From Bdellovibrio svalbardensis (GTDB lineage: Bacteria > Bdellovibrionota > Bdellovibrionia > Bdellovibrionales > Bdellovibrionaceae): a DNA stretch of 64,000 nt. Both the position numbers and the translations under genes were made by a program. Positions 17,678 through 27,260 of the stretch are shown here, piece by piece. Numbering within the stretch: the first letter of the stretch is position 1; every line of letters begins with the position of its first letter. Under the pieces are notes generated by a model. That model was not told where the DNA came from. It made no database searches and saw only the letters and a program-made list of their open reading frames with translations. The DNA is taken from positions 949,459 to 1,013,458 of the forward strand of contig NZ_JANRMI010000002.1 of NCBI RefSeq assembly GCF_029531655.1. Reading direction: 5' to 3'.

Positions 17678-19017
17678 TACTCGCCACCCTTACGTGACTT
17701 CATACAGAAGATACGAATTGGCAGACCGTGAAGGTCCCAACGTTCCTTGATGTTTTTCACCAGGAATCTTCGGTAAGAATTCGTCACTCCATCAGGATGA
17801 TTCGCAAACGCAATAAACGCAGGCGGCTTCTGATAAGTTTGAGTCACATAATAGAACTTCACATTGTTAGTTCCATAAACTGGTGCCGGAGCTTTACGAA
17901 TAGTCTCAAAGAAGAAGTCATTCAACTCAGACGTTGGAACACGGAAGTTAATCTGATCTGTCACCTTTTCGATGGTTTCAAACAAATCCTCGATACCATT
18001 TCCAGTTTTAGCACTTGTGAAAACCACATGAACGTCTTTAAAGAAATGGAATACGCGCTCTACTTGTTCACGGAAGGTCTTGCGATACTCAGGAACCTCT
18101 TTATTACCAAGGTCTGATTTATTCGCAACAACGATCACGCCTTTATGATCTTCCAGAATAGACTGCATGATACGCGCATCTTGATCTGTGGGACCGATCG
18201 TACCATCAACCATAAGCAAAACGATATCAGAACGTCGAAGGGCCTCGTGGGATTTAAACGCAGAAATGATCTCAAGATCCTCTTCACGCTTCGCAGATTT
18301 ACGCAAACCTGCTGTATCCACCAAGGTGTATTTTCTGCCGTTATAAACAAACGGGGAATCCACAGAGTCAATGGTCGTACCAGCAACATCAGAAACCAGC
18401 ATGCGGTTGACACCCAAAAGCAGGTTGCAGATAGAACTCTTACCAACGTTAGGTTTACCAACGATCGTAATGTTCATACCTTCCTTAACAGTGCCCGGAT
18501 TTTCAGGAATATTTTTAGTGATCCATTCAATGATATCACCGACGCCACGGCGTTGTTCAAATGACGCCGAAACGATATCCACACCAAACTCATAGAAGTC
18601 CGCTTTCGCGATTTCTTCCTCTTGCGCCTTATCAACTTTATTGATCACCAGCAAGAATGGTTTTCCCGCCTGTTTGGCAACACGGATGATATCGCGATCT
18701 TCTGGAACCAGTCCCACACGACCATCCATAACGGCAACGATCAAGTCCACAGAGTGCAAGAACTCAGTCACTTGCTCTTTGATAAGCTTAGAGAACAAGT
18801 CTCCAGCTTCTGTGATACCACCGGTATCAATCAGGTCAAATTGCTTGCCCCAGATATCAACAGGCTCAATGATAATATCGCGAGTCACTCCAGCCTGGTC
18901 TTTAACCACAGCTTTACGAGTCTCAGTAACAATATTAAACAGTGTCGATTTTCCTACGTTGGGACGACCGATAATCGCCACCTTCGAGGCAAAATCAGTC
19001 TTCGGATTCAACGACAT
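17677..19017 (-). CDS. der: Ribosome-assembly GTPase Der (EngA)
   Basis: A 446-residue tandem GTPase. G domain 1 has GRPNVGKST, DTGG and NKVD; G domain 2 has GKPNVGKSS, DTAG and NKSD; the KH-like C-terminus ends CMKSRKGGE. Der acts in 50S subunit maturation. It is essential in most bacteria. Its ATG (19017) lies inside the end of era: the two frames overlap by 23 bases, with the der ribosome site (GGAGTTGGG) inside era codons. This predicts strict translational coupling of the two assembly GTPases. Confidence 0.97.
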   Translation of the reverse strand: MSLNPKTDFASKVAIIGRPNVGKSTLFNIVTETRKAVVKDQAGVTRDIIIEPVDIWGKQFDLIDTGGITEAGDLFSKLIKEQVTEFLHSVDLIVAVMDGRVGLVPEDRDIIRVAKQAGKPFLLVINKVDKAQEEEIAKADFYEFGVDIVSASFEQRRGVGDIIEWITKNIPENPGTVKEGMNITIVGKPNVGKSSICNLLLGVNRMLVSDVAGTTIDSVDSPFVYNGRKYTLVDTAGLRKSAKREEDLEIISAFKSHEALRRSDIVLLMVDGTIGPTDQDARIMQSILEDHKGVIVVANKSDLGNKEVPEYRKTFREQVERVFHFFKDVHVVFTSAKTGNGIEDLFETIEKVTDQINFRVPTSELNDFFFETIRKAPAPVYGTNNVKFYYVTQTYQKPPAFIAFANHPDGVTNSYRRFLVKNIKERWDLHGLPIRIFCMKSRKGGE

Positions 19018-19903
19018 AACCCAACTCCTTCATCATTCTCTTATTGCCAAACCATTCTGGTTTCGCAGTTACATTTAGATCTAAAAACACTTTTTCATCC
19101 ATCAGCTTTTCAAGCTCTTTACGAGCGTCCATGCCGATTTTTTTAATTACGCTGGCACCTTTACCAATAACGATAGGCTTATGGCTTTCGCGAGAGACGA
19201 TAATCTCTGCGTAGATTTTTGGTAAAGCGGCGTTTTCATCAAATTTTATGATACGCACAGCAATGTTGTATGGAAGTTCATGATGAAGGTTTTCAAAACA
19301 CTTTTCACGAATGATCTCAGCGGCCATTTCACGAACATTTTCGTTCGTGAACAGTTCCGTATCATACAAAGGTGCTGGTGAGGCTGGCATCAACTCCAGA
19401 AACTCAATCAACATGGCTTCACGCTCTTCAGCATCGCCCGCATAAGCCGTTGCAGAAATCGACATCGACTTGCCACCACGATCTTCGATCATCTTACGAA
19501 GAATCATCACACGGTGAGCTTTTTCCTCTATGTCAGTCTTGGTGATCACACCGATCCAGGGTTTTCCGCTTTTAGACACAAGATCCAAAACCTTTTCAGC
19601 GTCCTCTGGTTTTTGTTCATCCACCGGGATGATCGCAAGCAAAGCATCTGAGCTATTGATAACGTCATGGGCTTCTTGCGCCAGGAATCCATTAAGACCT
19701 GAATCAGACTTGATCAAACCTGGGGCATCAACGAAAACCACTTGGCCCTTGTCTGTACTCCAAATACCCAAAATACGACGGCGAGTTGTCTGCGGTTTCG
19801 CAGAAACGATCGACACCTTTTCATCAACAAGAAAGTTCATCAAGGTGCTCTTCCCTGCGTTCGGTTGCCCGATCAATCCTAAAAATCCAGCTTTGTAACT
19901 CAT
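18995..19903 (-). CDS. era: Ribosome-assembly GTPase Era
   Basis: A 302-residue protein of standard length. The G domain shows GQPNAGKST (12-20), DAPG and TKTD. The C-terminal KH domain includes GKGASVIKKIG and binds the 3' end of 16S rRNA during 30S maturation. It overlaps rnc by four bases (ATGA) and der by 23. Pairing with RNase III, which cuts the rRNA precursor, is the familiar rnc-era arrangement. Confidence 0.97.
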   Translation of the reverse strand: MSYKAGFLGLIGQPNAGKSTLMNFLVDEKVSIVSAKPQTTRRRILGIWSTDKGQVVFVDAPGLIKSDSGLNGFLAQEAHDVINSSDALLAIIPVDEQKPEDAEKVLDLVSKSGKPWIGVITKTDIEEKAHRVMILRKMIEDRGGKSMSISATAYAGDAEEREAMLIEFLELMPASPAPLYDTELFTNENVREMAAEIIREKCFENLHHELPYNIAVRIIKFDENAALPKIYAEIIVSRESHKPIVIGKGASVIKKIGMDARKELEKLMDEKVFLDLNVTAKPEWFGNKRMMKELGYVVESED

Positions 19904-20592
19904 ATCTGTGTCTCCTTAAACTTGTTCTCGAGGGCGCATTTTGCCGCAAATTGTTCGGCGTTTTTCTTACTTCGTCCCCGCCCCTGGGCCCAGACCTCTT
20001 CTTTTACTTTTACACACACCAAAAATTCTCTGTCATGTGGAGGTCCTTCTTCCGCGAGAACTTCATACTTCGGCGTTTCTTTCATCGCCTTCTGCACCAA
20101 CTCTTGCAGACGCGTTTTATAATCTCTTTCAAAATCTTCCTGACCGCAGACTTTTTCACACAAAGGCAAAAACTCTCTGCGGATAAAATCTTTGGCCACT
20201 TCAAATCCGCCATCCAGGTAAACAGCGCCCACAATCGCTTCCAAAGAAGAAGCCAGTAGACGCGGCTTCAAGGCTCCACCCGTTTGCGCTTCACCTTTAC
20301 CCAACTGCAGAAGCTTATTCAGCTCCATCTCCCGCGCCAATTCGAAAAGAACTTCTTCATTCACGATACTGGCGCGCTTTTTAGACAGACCGCCCTCAGT
20401 GTCCGCCGGGAACTTCTCGTACAAAAACTCCCCGACCACTAAATCCAAAACCGCATCACCCAAAAACTCCAGTTTCTCGTTATGCTCGATGGAATTTTTC
20501 AACTCATTTGCATAACTCTTGTGGGTCAATGCTCTTGCCAAAATGGCGTTGTTTTTAAATCTATATTTAAGTCTCTTCTCTAACTCTGTCAT
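19900..20592 (-). CDS. rnc: Ribonuclease III
   Basis: A 230-residue RNase III. The catalytic signature is NEKLEFLGDAVLDLVVGEFL (about 39-58), and the second acidic cluster is LEAIVGAVYLDGG. A double-stranded RNA-binding domain (KYEVLAEEGPPHDREF, then GRGRSKKNAEQFAA) forms the C-terminus. It cleaves rRNA precursors and structured mRNAs. It overlaps both neighbours by four bases in the mtaB-rnc-era chain. Confidence 0.97.
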   Translation of the reverse strand: MTELEKRLKYRFKNNAILARALTHKSYANELKNSIEHNEKLEFLGDAVLDLVVGEFLYEKFPADTEGGLSKKRASIVNEEVLFELAREMELNKLLQLGKGEAQTGGALKPRLLASSLEAIVGAVYLDGGFEVAKDFIRREFLPLCEKVCGQEDFERDYKTRLQELVQKAMKETPKYEVLAEEGPPHDREFLVCVKVKEEVWAQGRGRSKKNAEQFAAKCALENKFKETQI

Positions 20593-21980
20593 GTGAGCAC
20601 CTCATCAGCCAAAATTTCGCCAATCAGATGGCCTTCCATATGGGCCTTGTTAGAGTGATCATATCCCGTGATCTGGACATCCACTTCCTGACCTGCCCAA
20701 TGATCAACGAAACTTTCCGCTCCGGCGATACTGACTGGCCAGTAGTCATGACTCAAACCCTGTCCGCCTTTGGCAGCGTTCTTCAACACCAGAACCTTTT
20801 TGATGGTCCCAATTTGAAGTTTGGCCTGTTCTTCGTAACGAGCAATGCTGAGCTCGCGAAGTTTTGCTGCACGCTCTGCTCGCACGTGAGGATAAACAGA
20901 AACTTCCATTGCTGCCGCCCGCGTGCCACTGCGCTCGCTATAAGGGAAGACATGCAGCTTCGTCCATGGAAGAGCTTTTAGAGTCTCATAAGTGTCTTGG
21001 AATTGCTCTTCAGTTTCCGTCGGGAATCCAGTGATAACATCCATCCCGACGAAAGAATTGGGAACGCGCTCTGAAATCGCAATCAGGGACTTTTTAACGT
21101 CTTCCTGAGTGTATTTGCGCTTCATATGGAAAAGGACATCCGTATTGGCACTTTGAATGCTCATATGGAAATGCGGGCAAAGACGAGGATCCTTATAAAG
21201 ATCCAAGAGTCTTTCGGAAACTTCAACTGGCTCCAAAGAAGACAACCTAAATCGAGGCATTTTCGTGCGCGCGAGAAGATTTTCAATCAAATCTTCCATC
21301 ACCATTTTCTTGCCGTTGATTTCATCTTCGTAGTCACCAATATGAACACCCGTAAGGACGACTTCGCGAGAACCGTCGGCATAAAGATCATTAATACGCT
21401 GAACCAAGTCAGCAATTGCAATACTGCGACTCTTGCCGCGGGCATAAGGAATAATGCAGTAAGTGCAGAAGCTGTTGCAGCCGTCTTGAATTTTTAAGAA
21501 AGTGCGAGTGTGGTGTTTCTCAACTCCGCCACCCATTTCCAAATCTTCTTTTTTGAAGATATTCGATTTAAATACTTTTTCAGTCAGCTCCCCGCGGAAA
21601 TGTTTATTCAACAAATCTGGCAAAGAACCTTTATGGGAATTCGCAACAATAAGATCTGCGCCGGGAAGGTTTGAGAAAGAACCTGTATCAACTTGAGCAG
21701 CACAACCGGTCACCACGATCGTACAGAAAGGATCTTTCACTTTCAGGCGGCGGATATAGCGAACAGCTTCTTTGGTGGCTTCAGCCGTCACTGCGCAGGT
21801 ATTGAGAACGTGAATGCGTGCATCCTTATCACCCCTAACAACGGGAGCAAAACCATTCGCATTCAGATTCTTTTGGATGAGGCCGGCATCGTAAGTATTC
21901 ACCTTACAACCAAAAGTATGAACCTGATATTTGGTGTTAGTTACAGCCACACCTTTGGTGTGAGTTACAGTGTGATCCAT
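20589..21980 (-). CDS. mtaB: Radical-SAM tRNA methylthiotransferase (MtaB-like)
   Basis: A 463-residue MiaB-family enzyme. The N-terminal UPF0004 domain starts [12 protein letters not shown], the radical-SAM cluster is [15 protein letters not shown] (CxxxCxxC), and a TRAM-like C-terminal domain follows. The N-terminal FGCKVN and overall layout favour MtaB, which converts t6A37 to ms2t6A, over MiaB or RimO; the subfamily call is moderately sure. ATG 21980 lies 16 bases inside the mnmA end, with GGGGGGCGG before it. It needs sulphur and iron-sulphur clusters, consistent with iscS two genes upstream. Confidence 0.88.
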   Translation of the reverse strand: MDHTVTHTKGVAVTNTKYQVHTFGCKVNTYDAGLIQKNLNANGFAPVVRGDKDARIHVLNTCAVTAEATKEAVRYIRRLKVKDPFCTIVVTGCAAQVDTGSFSNLPGADLIVANSHKGSLPDLLNKHFRGELTEKVFKSNIFKKEDLEMGGGVEKHHTRTFLKIQDGCNSFCTYCIIPYARGKSRSIAIADLVQRINDLYADGSREVVLTGVHIGDYEDEINGKKMVMEDLIENLLARTKMPRFRLSSLEPVEVSERLLDLYKDPRLCPHFHMSIQSANTDVLFHMKRKYTQEDVKKSLIAISERVPNSFVGMDVITGFPTETEEQFQDTYETLKALPWTKLHVFPYSERSGTRAAAMEVSVYPHVRAERAAKLRELSIARYEEQAKLQIGTIKKVLVLKNAAKGGQGLSHDYWPVSIAGAESFVDHWAGQEVDVQITGYDHSNKAHMEGHLIGEILADEVLT

Positions 21981-23047
21981 CCGCCCCCCACAAGTTCACG
22001 TTCGCGATAGAAGACGGCTGCTTGACCAGGAGTCACCGCTCTTTGAGGCTCTGTGAATTTCAGCTTAAAGCCGGTGTCTGTTTTAAAGACCTGAGCTTGA
22101 GAGCCTTTGTGCTGATAACGAATTTTAACATTCATCACTTCGCCATCTTGAATTGCACTCAATAGTTTTGGATCCACGACATCCACTTCGCTGGCGAACA
22201 GATACTGCTCATCACCCACCCAAACGGTGTTGTCGGCCGCATCGATTTTAATTACGAAGAGCTTTTCATGATGATCCATACCCAACCCCTTACTTTGACC
22301 GTAAGTGTAGTTATGAATACCTTCATGCTTCGCCATCACTTCGCCGGAAGGATAGCGCTTCAAAAGACCTTTCTTGGAATCCAAAACAGTCTTGGAAACC
22401 TGGCCTTTGATAAAATTTTGATAACCTTGGTTACCCACAAAGCAAATACCTTGCGAGTCTTTTTTACGAGCTGTCACCAAACCCATTTTTTCAGAGTACT
22501 CACGCACCTGGGGTTTCTTCATGTCACCAATCGGGAACAAAAGTTTAGGCACCAATTCAGGATCAATAGTAAATAAGAAATAAGTCTGATCTTTCCAGTC
22601 ATCGGTCGACGTATGGATAGATGATTTACCAGCAGCATCCGTTACGATCTTCGCGTAGTGACCGGTTGCCAGGTAATCGCACTCAAGCTCTTTCATCTTT
22701 CTAACAAGATGATCAAATTTTAAATAGGTGTTGCAGTTTACACAAGGGAGCGGAGTCTGCCCCTCAAGGTAAGCTTTCAAGAAAGGATCGATAACTGCCT
22801 GGCGGAACTTTGCCTCACAGTTCAATACGTAAAACGGAATCCCCAAACGATCCGCCACCGCCCGAGCATCATCAACGTCGATACTTGAACAGCAGGTGCC
22901 ATTACCTTCCTCGATATCACAAGAGGTGTAATCCCAGACTTGCATCGTGGCACCAATAACTTCATACCCCTGTTCGACCAAGAGCGCAGCCGCGGCAGAA
23001 CTGTCCACGCCTCCGCTCATAGCAACAAGGACTCTTCCTTTAGACAT
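21965..23047 (-). CDS. mnmA: tRNA-specific 2-thiouridylase MnmA
   Basis: A 360-residue protein. The PP-loop [10 protein letters not shown] binds ATP. The catalytic cysteine pair is in [11 protein letters not shown] and [10 protein letters not shown]. It makes s2U34 in tRNAs for Lys, Glu and Gln. I chose ATG 23047 ([13 protein letters not shown]), nine bases after AAGGAG and overlapping the iscS stop by eight bases; a longer ATG frame at 23068 lacks a comparable site. It receives sulphur from the desulphurase encoded just upstream. Confidence 0.95.
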   Translation of the reverse strand: MSKGRVLVAMSGGVDSSAAAALLVEQGYEVIGATMQVWDYTSCDIEEGNGTCCSSIDVDDARAVADRLGIPFYVLNCEAKFRQAVIDPFLKAYLEGQTPLPCVNCNTYLKFDHLVRKMKELECDYLATGHYAKIVTDAAGKSSIHTSTDDWKDQTYFLFTIDPELVPKLLFPIGDMKKPQVREYSEKMGLVTARKKDSQGICFVGNQGYQNFIKGQVSKTVLDSKKGLLKRYPSGEVMAKHEGIHNYTYGQSKGLGMDHHEKLFVIKIDAADNTVWVGDEQYLFASEVDVVDPKLLSAIQDGEVMNVKIRYQHKGSQAQVFKTDTGFKLKFTEPQRAVTPGQAAVFYRERELVGGGWITL

Positions 23048-24257
23048 GCAAAGAATCTCCTTCGTCATCTTTTAATGACCGCAACCGTGCGACCACTGCT
23101 TTTAAAGTTTCAACAAAACTATCAACTTGCTCGAGTGTCGTGTCCCAGCCCAGACTTACACGCAAACTGTTTTGCGCTTCATCACGAGTCAAACCCATCG
23201 CCAACAACACCGGACTGGGCTCCGGATTTCCACTGGAGCATGCCGCCCCTGTACTGACGGCGTATCCCTTGATATCCATCGACATCAACATGGTCTCCCC
23301 GTCGACTCCCAACAAAACCAATGAACTTGTGTTTGGCAAACGAGGGCTCTCCCCCGCTGTCACAGTGACATCAGCGATTTCACTCACAAGACGCTTTTCC
23401 ATATGATCGCGAAGTGCGCGAACTGTGCGCGCTTTGTCTTCAATCATCGAAACGCGTTTAGCAACTACGCCCAAACAACCAATACCCATGGTGTTTTCAG
23501 TTCCACCACGGCGATGGCGCTCTTGCGCTCCTCCGTGAATTAACGGACTGAAGTTCGAGCCTTTTCGAGAATATAAAAATCCGCTGCCTTTAATCGAATA
23601 AAATTTATGACCCGAGAAAGATGCGAAATCGACACCCAACTCATGCAGATTCACAGGGACTTTTCCGAAAGCCTGCACGGCATCTGTATGAAAGAGCGCA
23701 CCTTTCGCATGTGCCATCTCTGCCATTTGTTTGATCGGAAAAAGAGTTCCAGTTTCATTATTTGCGAACATCACAGAAACCAAGGCCGTTTCTTCAGTCA
23801 GATGCTCTTCATAGAATTTTAAATCAATCTCCCCTTTGCGATTCACAGGAATCACATCCACGCGAACACCCAAGGATTTCATATGCATCATGGTTTTGAA
23901 CACGGCAGGATGTTCCACCGCCGAGCACATATAATGCGTGCGACGACGTTGTTCTGCGGGAAGAAACTGTGCTGATTGATTGTGTTCGAAAACGCCTTTG
24001 ATCACTGTGTTGTTCGCTTCACTGCCACCGACTGTGAAGATGATTTCCAAAGAACTTGCACCCACTGCATCTGCAACAGCTTTGCGGGCATCTCTGATAA
24101 TGTTTTTTGGTTGTCGGCCGGCCCAGTGAATAGAACTGGCATTGCCCCACGCTTCCGCAAACTCAGGAAGAGCTGCGAGAACTTCTTTGCACACAGGAGT
24201 CGTGGCATTGTGGTCAAAATAGGTGTGAGTGTTTGCGTGGGCCTTGGTCTGAATCAT
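23040..24257 (-). CDS. iscS: Cysteine desulfurase (IscS/NifS type)
   Basis: A 405-residue PLP enzyme. Conserved blocks include [36 protein letters not shown], the PLP lysine in [10 protein letters not shown], and the mobile catalytic cysteine loop [12 protein letters not shown]. It removes sulphur from cysteine and passes it as persulphide, here most plausibly to MnmA. No iscR or iscU scaffold gene lies beside it, so a role in tRNA thiolation is the contextual reading; whether it also serves Fe-S assembly cannot be told. ATG 24257 has AGGGTG upstream; GTG 24269 would overlap that site. Confidence 0.93.
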   Translation of the reverse strand: MIQTKAHANTHTYFDHNATTPVCKEVLAALPEFAEAWGNASSIHWAGRQPKNIIRDARKAVADAVGASSLEIIFTVGGSEANNTVIKGVFEHNQSAQFLPAEQRRRTHYMCSAVEHPAVFKTMMHMKSLGVRVDVIPVNRKGEIDLKFYEEHLTEETALVSVMFANNETGTLFPIKQMAEMAHAKGALFHTDAVQAFGKVPVNLHELGVDFASFSGHKFYSIKGSGFLYSRKGSNFSPLIHGGAQERHRRGGTENTMGIGCLGVVAKRVSMIEDKARTVRALRDHMEKRLVSEIADVTVTAGESPRLPNTSSLVLLGVDGETMLMSMDIKGYAVSTGAACSSGNPEPSPVLLAMGLTRDEAQNSLRVSLGWDTTLEQVDSFVETLKAVVARLRSLKDDEGDSLHV

Positions 24258-24467
24258 AAGTTGGCGCACCCTAGCATATTTCTTAAATGTTTGAAACCTC
24301 TAAGAGTTTTAGGAGTTTTCAGGGTGTTCACTGCGTTAGCAAAGCTGCAAAAAATACAAGCATTATGTAACACTAATAACCCCGAATCCCCTTAAAACTC
24401 CTTCTTTTTAAGGCCTTTTCCTAGACCCAGACTCAGGTTTTCAGGGCAAAAGCCGATAGGACAAGGG

Positions 24468-25904
24468 ATGAGTCAACACGCTTGGTTTGAACATTTTAAA
24501 GAGAAACTACAAGGACTTACGGGTGCTTTTGAACAAAGCGGCACCTTCATGAGCCTTCTTGGTTTCGCCCTTAAAGAGAAGCACCTCAGTTCTGAGGACT
24601 ATCTCAAATGGGCTATGACTCATTATCGCCTTCCTTTCCTTCAGGCGAAATTTTTTACAGAAACCCCTCCTTCTCCAGAGATGTTTAACAAGTGGGCGAC
24701 TCATTATCCATGGTCTGTGGAGTGTTTGCCCGTTGCTGAGTGGGATGGTTCTTTGATCGTAGCCTGCATTCAACCGCCGCAGGATTTTCCTTCTTTTCCG
24801 CAAAGCATTCTGGTTCTCGCCTCTTTGGAGTGCATGGAGCAGACTTGGAAAAAGTATCATCCAGAGCTTGCGAAACCTGTTGTTGCTGTAGCGGCAACTC
24901 CAGCTGCTGAGGAAGTCCCTGAGGGAATCGATCTTTCTGTTGTGACTCCAGGAAAGAAATCCAGCGACTCATTCTCATTTGATGATCTCAATGTGAATGA
25001 AGAGGTTGCAGAGGTTATTGTTTCCGATGAAGAAAAAGAATCTCCACTGGAAGGTCTTTTTGAAGGCCTCACCGTTACTAAACTTGAAGCTTTGACTCCT
25101 CCAAGCACCACAGGACTTATTAAAACAGATTCTGTTGTTGTTGAAGTTGCGGCAGACACCAAAGTTCCAACTTCAACACTGACCTCCATTCCGACTGCTG
25201 GTTCACCGCTCGTGACTCTAAAATCCACCGAAGCGGCAACTACTATTGCGCCAATGCCTGTTGCAGCAACTCCTAAACCGGACATTCCTGCTCCTCCGCA
25301 AAAAACGGAACCGGTCGTTGCGGCCTCAGCAACAACACCTCCTCCGCCTATTGAAGACAGCTTCAGCAATAAGCCTATTCCTTTGGTTCCAAGACCTGCA
25401 GGAGTTGCTAAACCCACTTTAAACCCAGTGGCCAATGGAACTTTCTCATTGGATAAACTCAAAAAGAAAAACACGACGCTTTTGACGGAACGTGTGAAAA
25501 CAACTTTGAGTGAGATGAAAACGCACTTTGAAAAATCCATGATTTTGACTCTTGATGATTTGGAAACTCAAGCCACTGCATTTGCATGGGATGAGAACTT
25601 CAAAGGAATGAAGGACACCTCTGTTCGCGTTCCATTGAAAACTCCGAGTATCTTCAATATCGTTGCCGCGACTTCCAAACCTTTCCACGGTTATGTGTCT
25701 TTAAATGAAATCAATGAGAAATTCTTTGAAGATTGGAACCAAGGCCGCATTCCTGATCATGTCACGATCGCGCCTATTCTTATCAATGATAAGCTTGTTG
25801 GCATGCTGGTCGGCTTTGCTGAAAAAGCCGCTTACAACAGAACCTCTTTGAATCTTGTAGAAAAGCTCTCTACAGAATTCGTCAAAGGCCTGCAGGCCGC
25901 GTAA
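24468..25904 (+). CDS. Orphan MshEN-like protein with long Pro/Thr linker and GAF-like C-terminus
   Basis: A 478-residue protein in three parts. Residues about 15-125 resemble the N-terminal MshEN/T2SSE-N domain (YRLPFLQAKFF, then CLPVAEWDGSLIVACIQPP), which in several ATPases binds cyclic di-GMP. Residues about 130-340 are low-complexity, rich in P, A, T, V and E. Residues about 345-478 look like a GAF or similar sensory fold (VTIAPILINDKLVGMLVGFA). There is no Walker motif, so it is not a pilus ATPase. ACAAGGG precedes ATG 24468. It stands alone between divergent iscS and convergent tsaE. A regulatory or signalling adaptor is inferred. Confidence 0.6.
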   Translation: MSQHAWFEHFKEKLQGLTGAFEQSGTFMSLLGFALKEKHLSSEDYLKWAMTHYRLPFLQAKFFTETPPSPEMFNKWATHYPWSVECLPVAEWDGSLIVACIQPPQDFPSFPQSILVLASLECMEQTWKKYHPELAKPVVAVAATPAAEEVPEGIDLSVVTPGKKSSDSFSFDDLNVNEEVAEVIVSDEEKESPLEGLFEGLTVTKLEALTPPSTTGLIKTDSVVVEVAADTKVPTSTLTSIPTAGSPLVTLKSTEAATTIAPMPVAATPKPDIPAPPQKTEPVVAASATTPPPPIEDSFSNKPIPLVPRPAGVAKPTLNPVANGTFSLDKLKKKNTTLLTERVKTTLSEMKTHFEKSMILTLDDLETQATAFAWDENFKGMKDTSVRVPLKTPSIFNIVAATSKPFHGYVSLNEINEKFFEDWNQGRIPDHVTIAPILINDKLVGMLVGFAEKAAYNRTSLNLVEKLSTEFVKGLQAA

Positions 25905-25928
25905 TCAAGACTCTTTGAATTTATTTGC

Positions 25929-26378
25929 TTACAATAACTGAACTGTGATACTTCGCTCGCCCTCTGTGGAGGTCTTTTGAAGCCTCACCTCCAGGCGCTG
26001 CCAATTCAACGGCAGGTAGTCATAATCAAGACGCTGTGCCCACTCAATAATGACCAAACCTTGCTTCTCCGCAAACAGATCCCAAAAGCCAGAACTCTCA
26101 AGATCATCGTCATCCTTTAGCCGATAGAGGTCCAGGTGATCCATGGATTTACCTTGAGCATTTTCATAACGAAGGTGAATCGCGAATGATGGAGATTGGA
26201 CATCTTTCATTCCTAAAATCTCGGCAATCATCTGCGTGGATGTTGTTTTCCCAGCACCCACATCCCCACTCAAAAGCAAAATACAACGATCACTGATATG
26301 AGGAAGGAACTCTTGCCAAAAAGCTTTAAGTTCAGCCTCACTATGAATGAGATGTTTTGAATTCAGAATGGTCGACAT
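25929..26378 (-). CDS. tsaE: tRNA threonylcarbamoyladenosine biosynthesis ATPase TsaE
   Basis: A 149-residue protein with Walker A GDVGAGKTT and the family block MDHLDLYRLKD, then VIIEWAQR. TsaE powers the TsaD-TsaB complex that makes t6A37 on ANN-decoding tRNAs. ATG 26378 follows AAGG; a TTG one codon earlier is less likely. The product is also the substrate of MtaB encoded at 20589. It is last in the minus-strand series after pdxJ, separated from it by a hairpin. Confidence 0.93.
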   Translation of the reverse strand: MSTILNSKHLIHSEAELKAFWQEFLPHISDRCILLLSGDVGAGKTTSTQMIAEILGMKDVQSPSFAIHLRYENAQGKSMDHLDLYRLKDDDDLESSGFWDLFAEKQGLVIIEWAQRLDYDYLPLNWQRLEVRLQKTSTEGERSITVQLL

Positions 26379-26413
26379 CAACTACCTTCACCAAAAATTA
26401 TGCGGCGAGTGAA

Positions 26414-26438
26414 GCAAAAGGTGCCAGGCACCTTTTGC
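26414..26438. repeat. Perfect 25-base palindrome after pdxJ (family C)
   Basis: GCAAAAGGTGCC, a single A, then GGCACCTTTTGC: twelve-base perfect arms. It starts six bases past the pdxJ stop, and on the minus strand it ends in TTTTGC, so it may work as a weak terminator. Its AAAAGGT...ACCTTTT frame resembles the family-B repeat. Confidence 0.75.
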
Positions 26439-26443
26439 GGAAA

Positions 26444-27169
26444 CTATTTTAGGATTTTACGCATTTTTCTTACAGATTCTTCCATGCCGTGCTCAAGAGC
26501 GTAACAAACCAACGAGTGGCCAATATTAACTTCTTGAAGGTGTGGAAGTTTGTTAATTAATTTTGAGTGTTCGTAATCGAGGCCGTGTCCTGCGTGAACA
26601 TTCAAGCCCAGATAGTGAGCCCATTCAGCAGCGTCACAAAGACGTTTCCACTCTTTTTGTTTTGCCGCACCTTTTAGCAAAACCCATTTTCCCGTGTGAA
26701 ATTCAACGGCATCCGCGCCAATCTCATAAGATGCTTCAACTTGTTCCGTGGAAGGCTCAATAAACATGGAAATTTCAATGCCGATACGTTGAAGCTTTTC
26801 AACCATCGGAAACATTTTCTTAAAGCCTTTCTTCACATCAAGGCCGCCCTCTGTTGTCAGCTCTGCTCTTTTCTCTGGAACAAAGCAAACCCAGTCCGGA
26901 CGATATTTCTTTGCATAGGAAACCATTTGCGATGTCGCCGCCATTTCAAGATTCAGCATCACCGGGCAGGACTTAGAAAGCACTTTAAGATCTTCCAACT
27001 GAATATGACGACGGTCTTCGCGAAGATGAATAGTGATTTGCTCAGCGCCGCCCTTGACAGACTTCTTCATCATATCCAACAAATTAGGATAAGCAGTTGT
27101 CCCACCACGAACCTGACGAAGCGTTGCTACGTGATCGACATTTACACCCAAACGAATTTTATGTTTCAT
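26444..27169 (-). CDS. pdxJ: Pyridoxine 5'-phosphate synthase PdxJ
   Basis: A 241-residue TIM-barrel enzyme, standard length. Typical blocks are GVNVDHVATLRQVRG, TIHLREDRRHI, ISMFIEPS and NVHAGHGLDYEH. It condenses 1-deoxyxylulose 5-phosphate with aminoacetone phosphate to give pyridoxine phosphate. ATG 27169 has GGAG eight bases upstream; the TTG four codons earlier overlaps that site. The glmM terminator and a family-B repeat precede it, so it may have its own promoter. Confidence 0.96.
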   Translation of the reverse strand: MKHKIRLGVNVDHVATLRQVRGGTTAYPNLLDMMKKSVKGGAEQITIHLREDRRHIQLEDLKVLSKSCPVMLNLEMAATSQMVSYAKKYRPDWVCFVPEKRAELTTEGGLDVKKGFKKMFPMVEKLQRIGIEISMFIEPSTEQVEASYEIGADAVEFHTGKWVLLKGAAKQKEWKRLCDAAEWAHYLGLNVHAGHGLDYEHSKLINKLPHLQEVNIGHSLVCYALEHGMEESVRKMRKILK

Positions 27170-27188
27170 TAATAACTCCAAAAATTAA

Positions 27189-27211
27189 AGCTGCTTCCGA
27201 GGAAAGCAGCT
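27189..27211 (-). terminator. Terminator-like hairpin between glmM and pdxJ
   Basis: AGCTGCTT (27189-27196) pairs with AAGCAGCT (27204-27211). On the minus strand the stem is followed by TTAATTTT. The pdxJ ribosome site lies just beyond it. Confidence 0.65.
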
Positions 27212-27222
27212 CAAAATAATCA

Positions 27223-27255
27223 ACGCAATGAGCCTCAAAAAGGTACGGCGTACCT
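27223..27255 (+). repeat. Intergenic palindromic repeat, GGTACGGCGTACC family (family B), copy 2
   Basis: Positions 27229-27255 match the reverse complement of 8475-8501 over all 27 bases, and the six bases before them match with a few changes. The core AGGTACGGCGTACCT is a perfect palindrome six bases past the glmM stop. Read with glmM it ends in a T run, so it can double as a terminator. Confidence 0.85.
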
Positions 27256-27260
27256 TCGGG

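Noticed and set aside
24857..25540. A 227-residue minus-strand frame inside the MshEN-like gene
   Set aside because: It is the antisense of a low-complexity P/A/T linker, which leaves frames open; its peptide is itself low complexity and the plus-strand gene has a good ribosome site and coding character.
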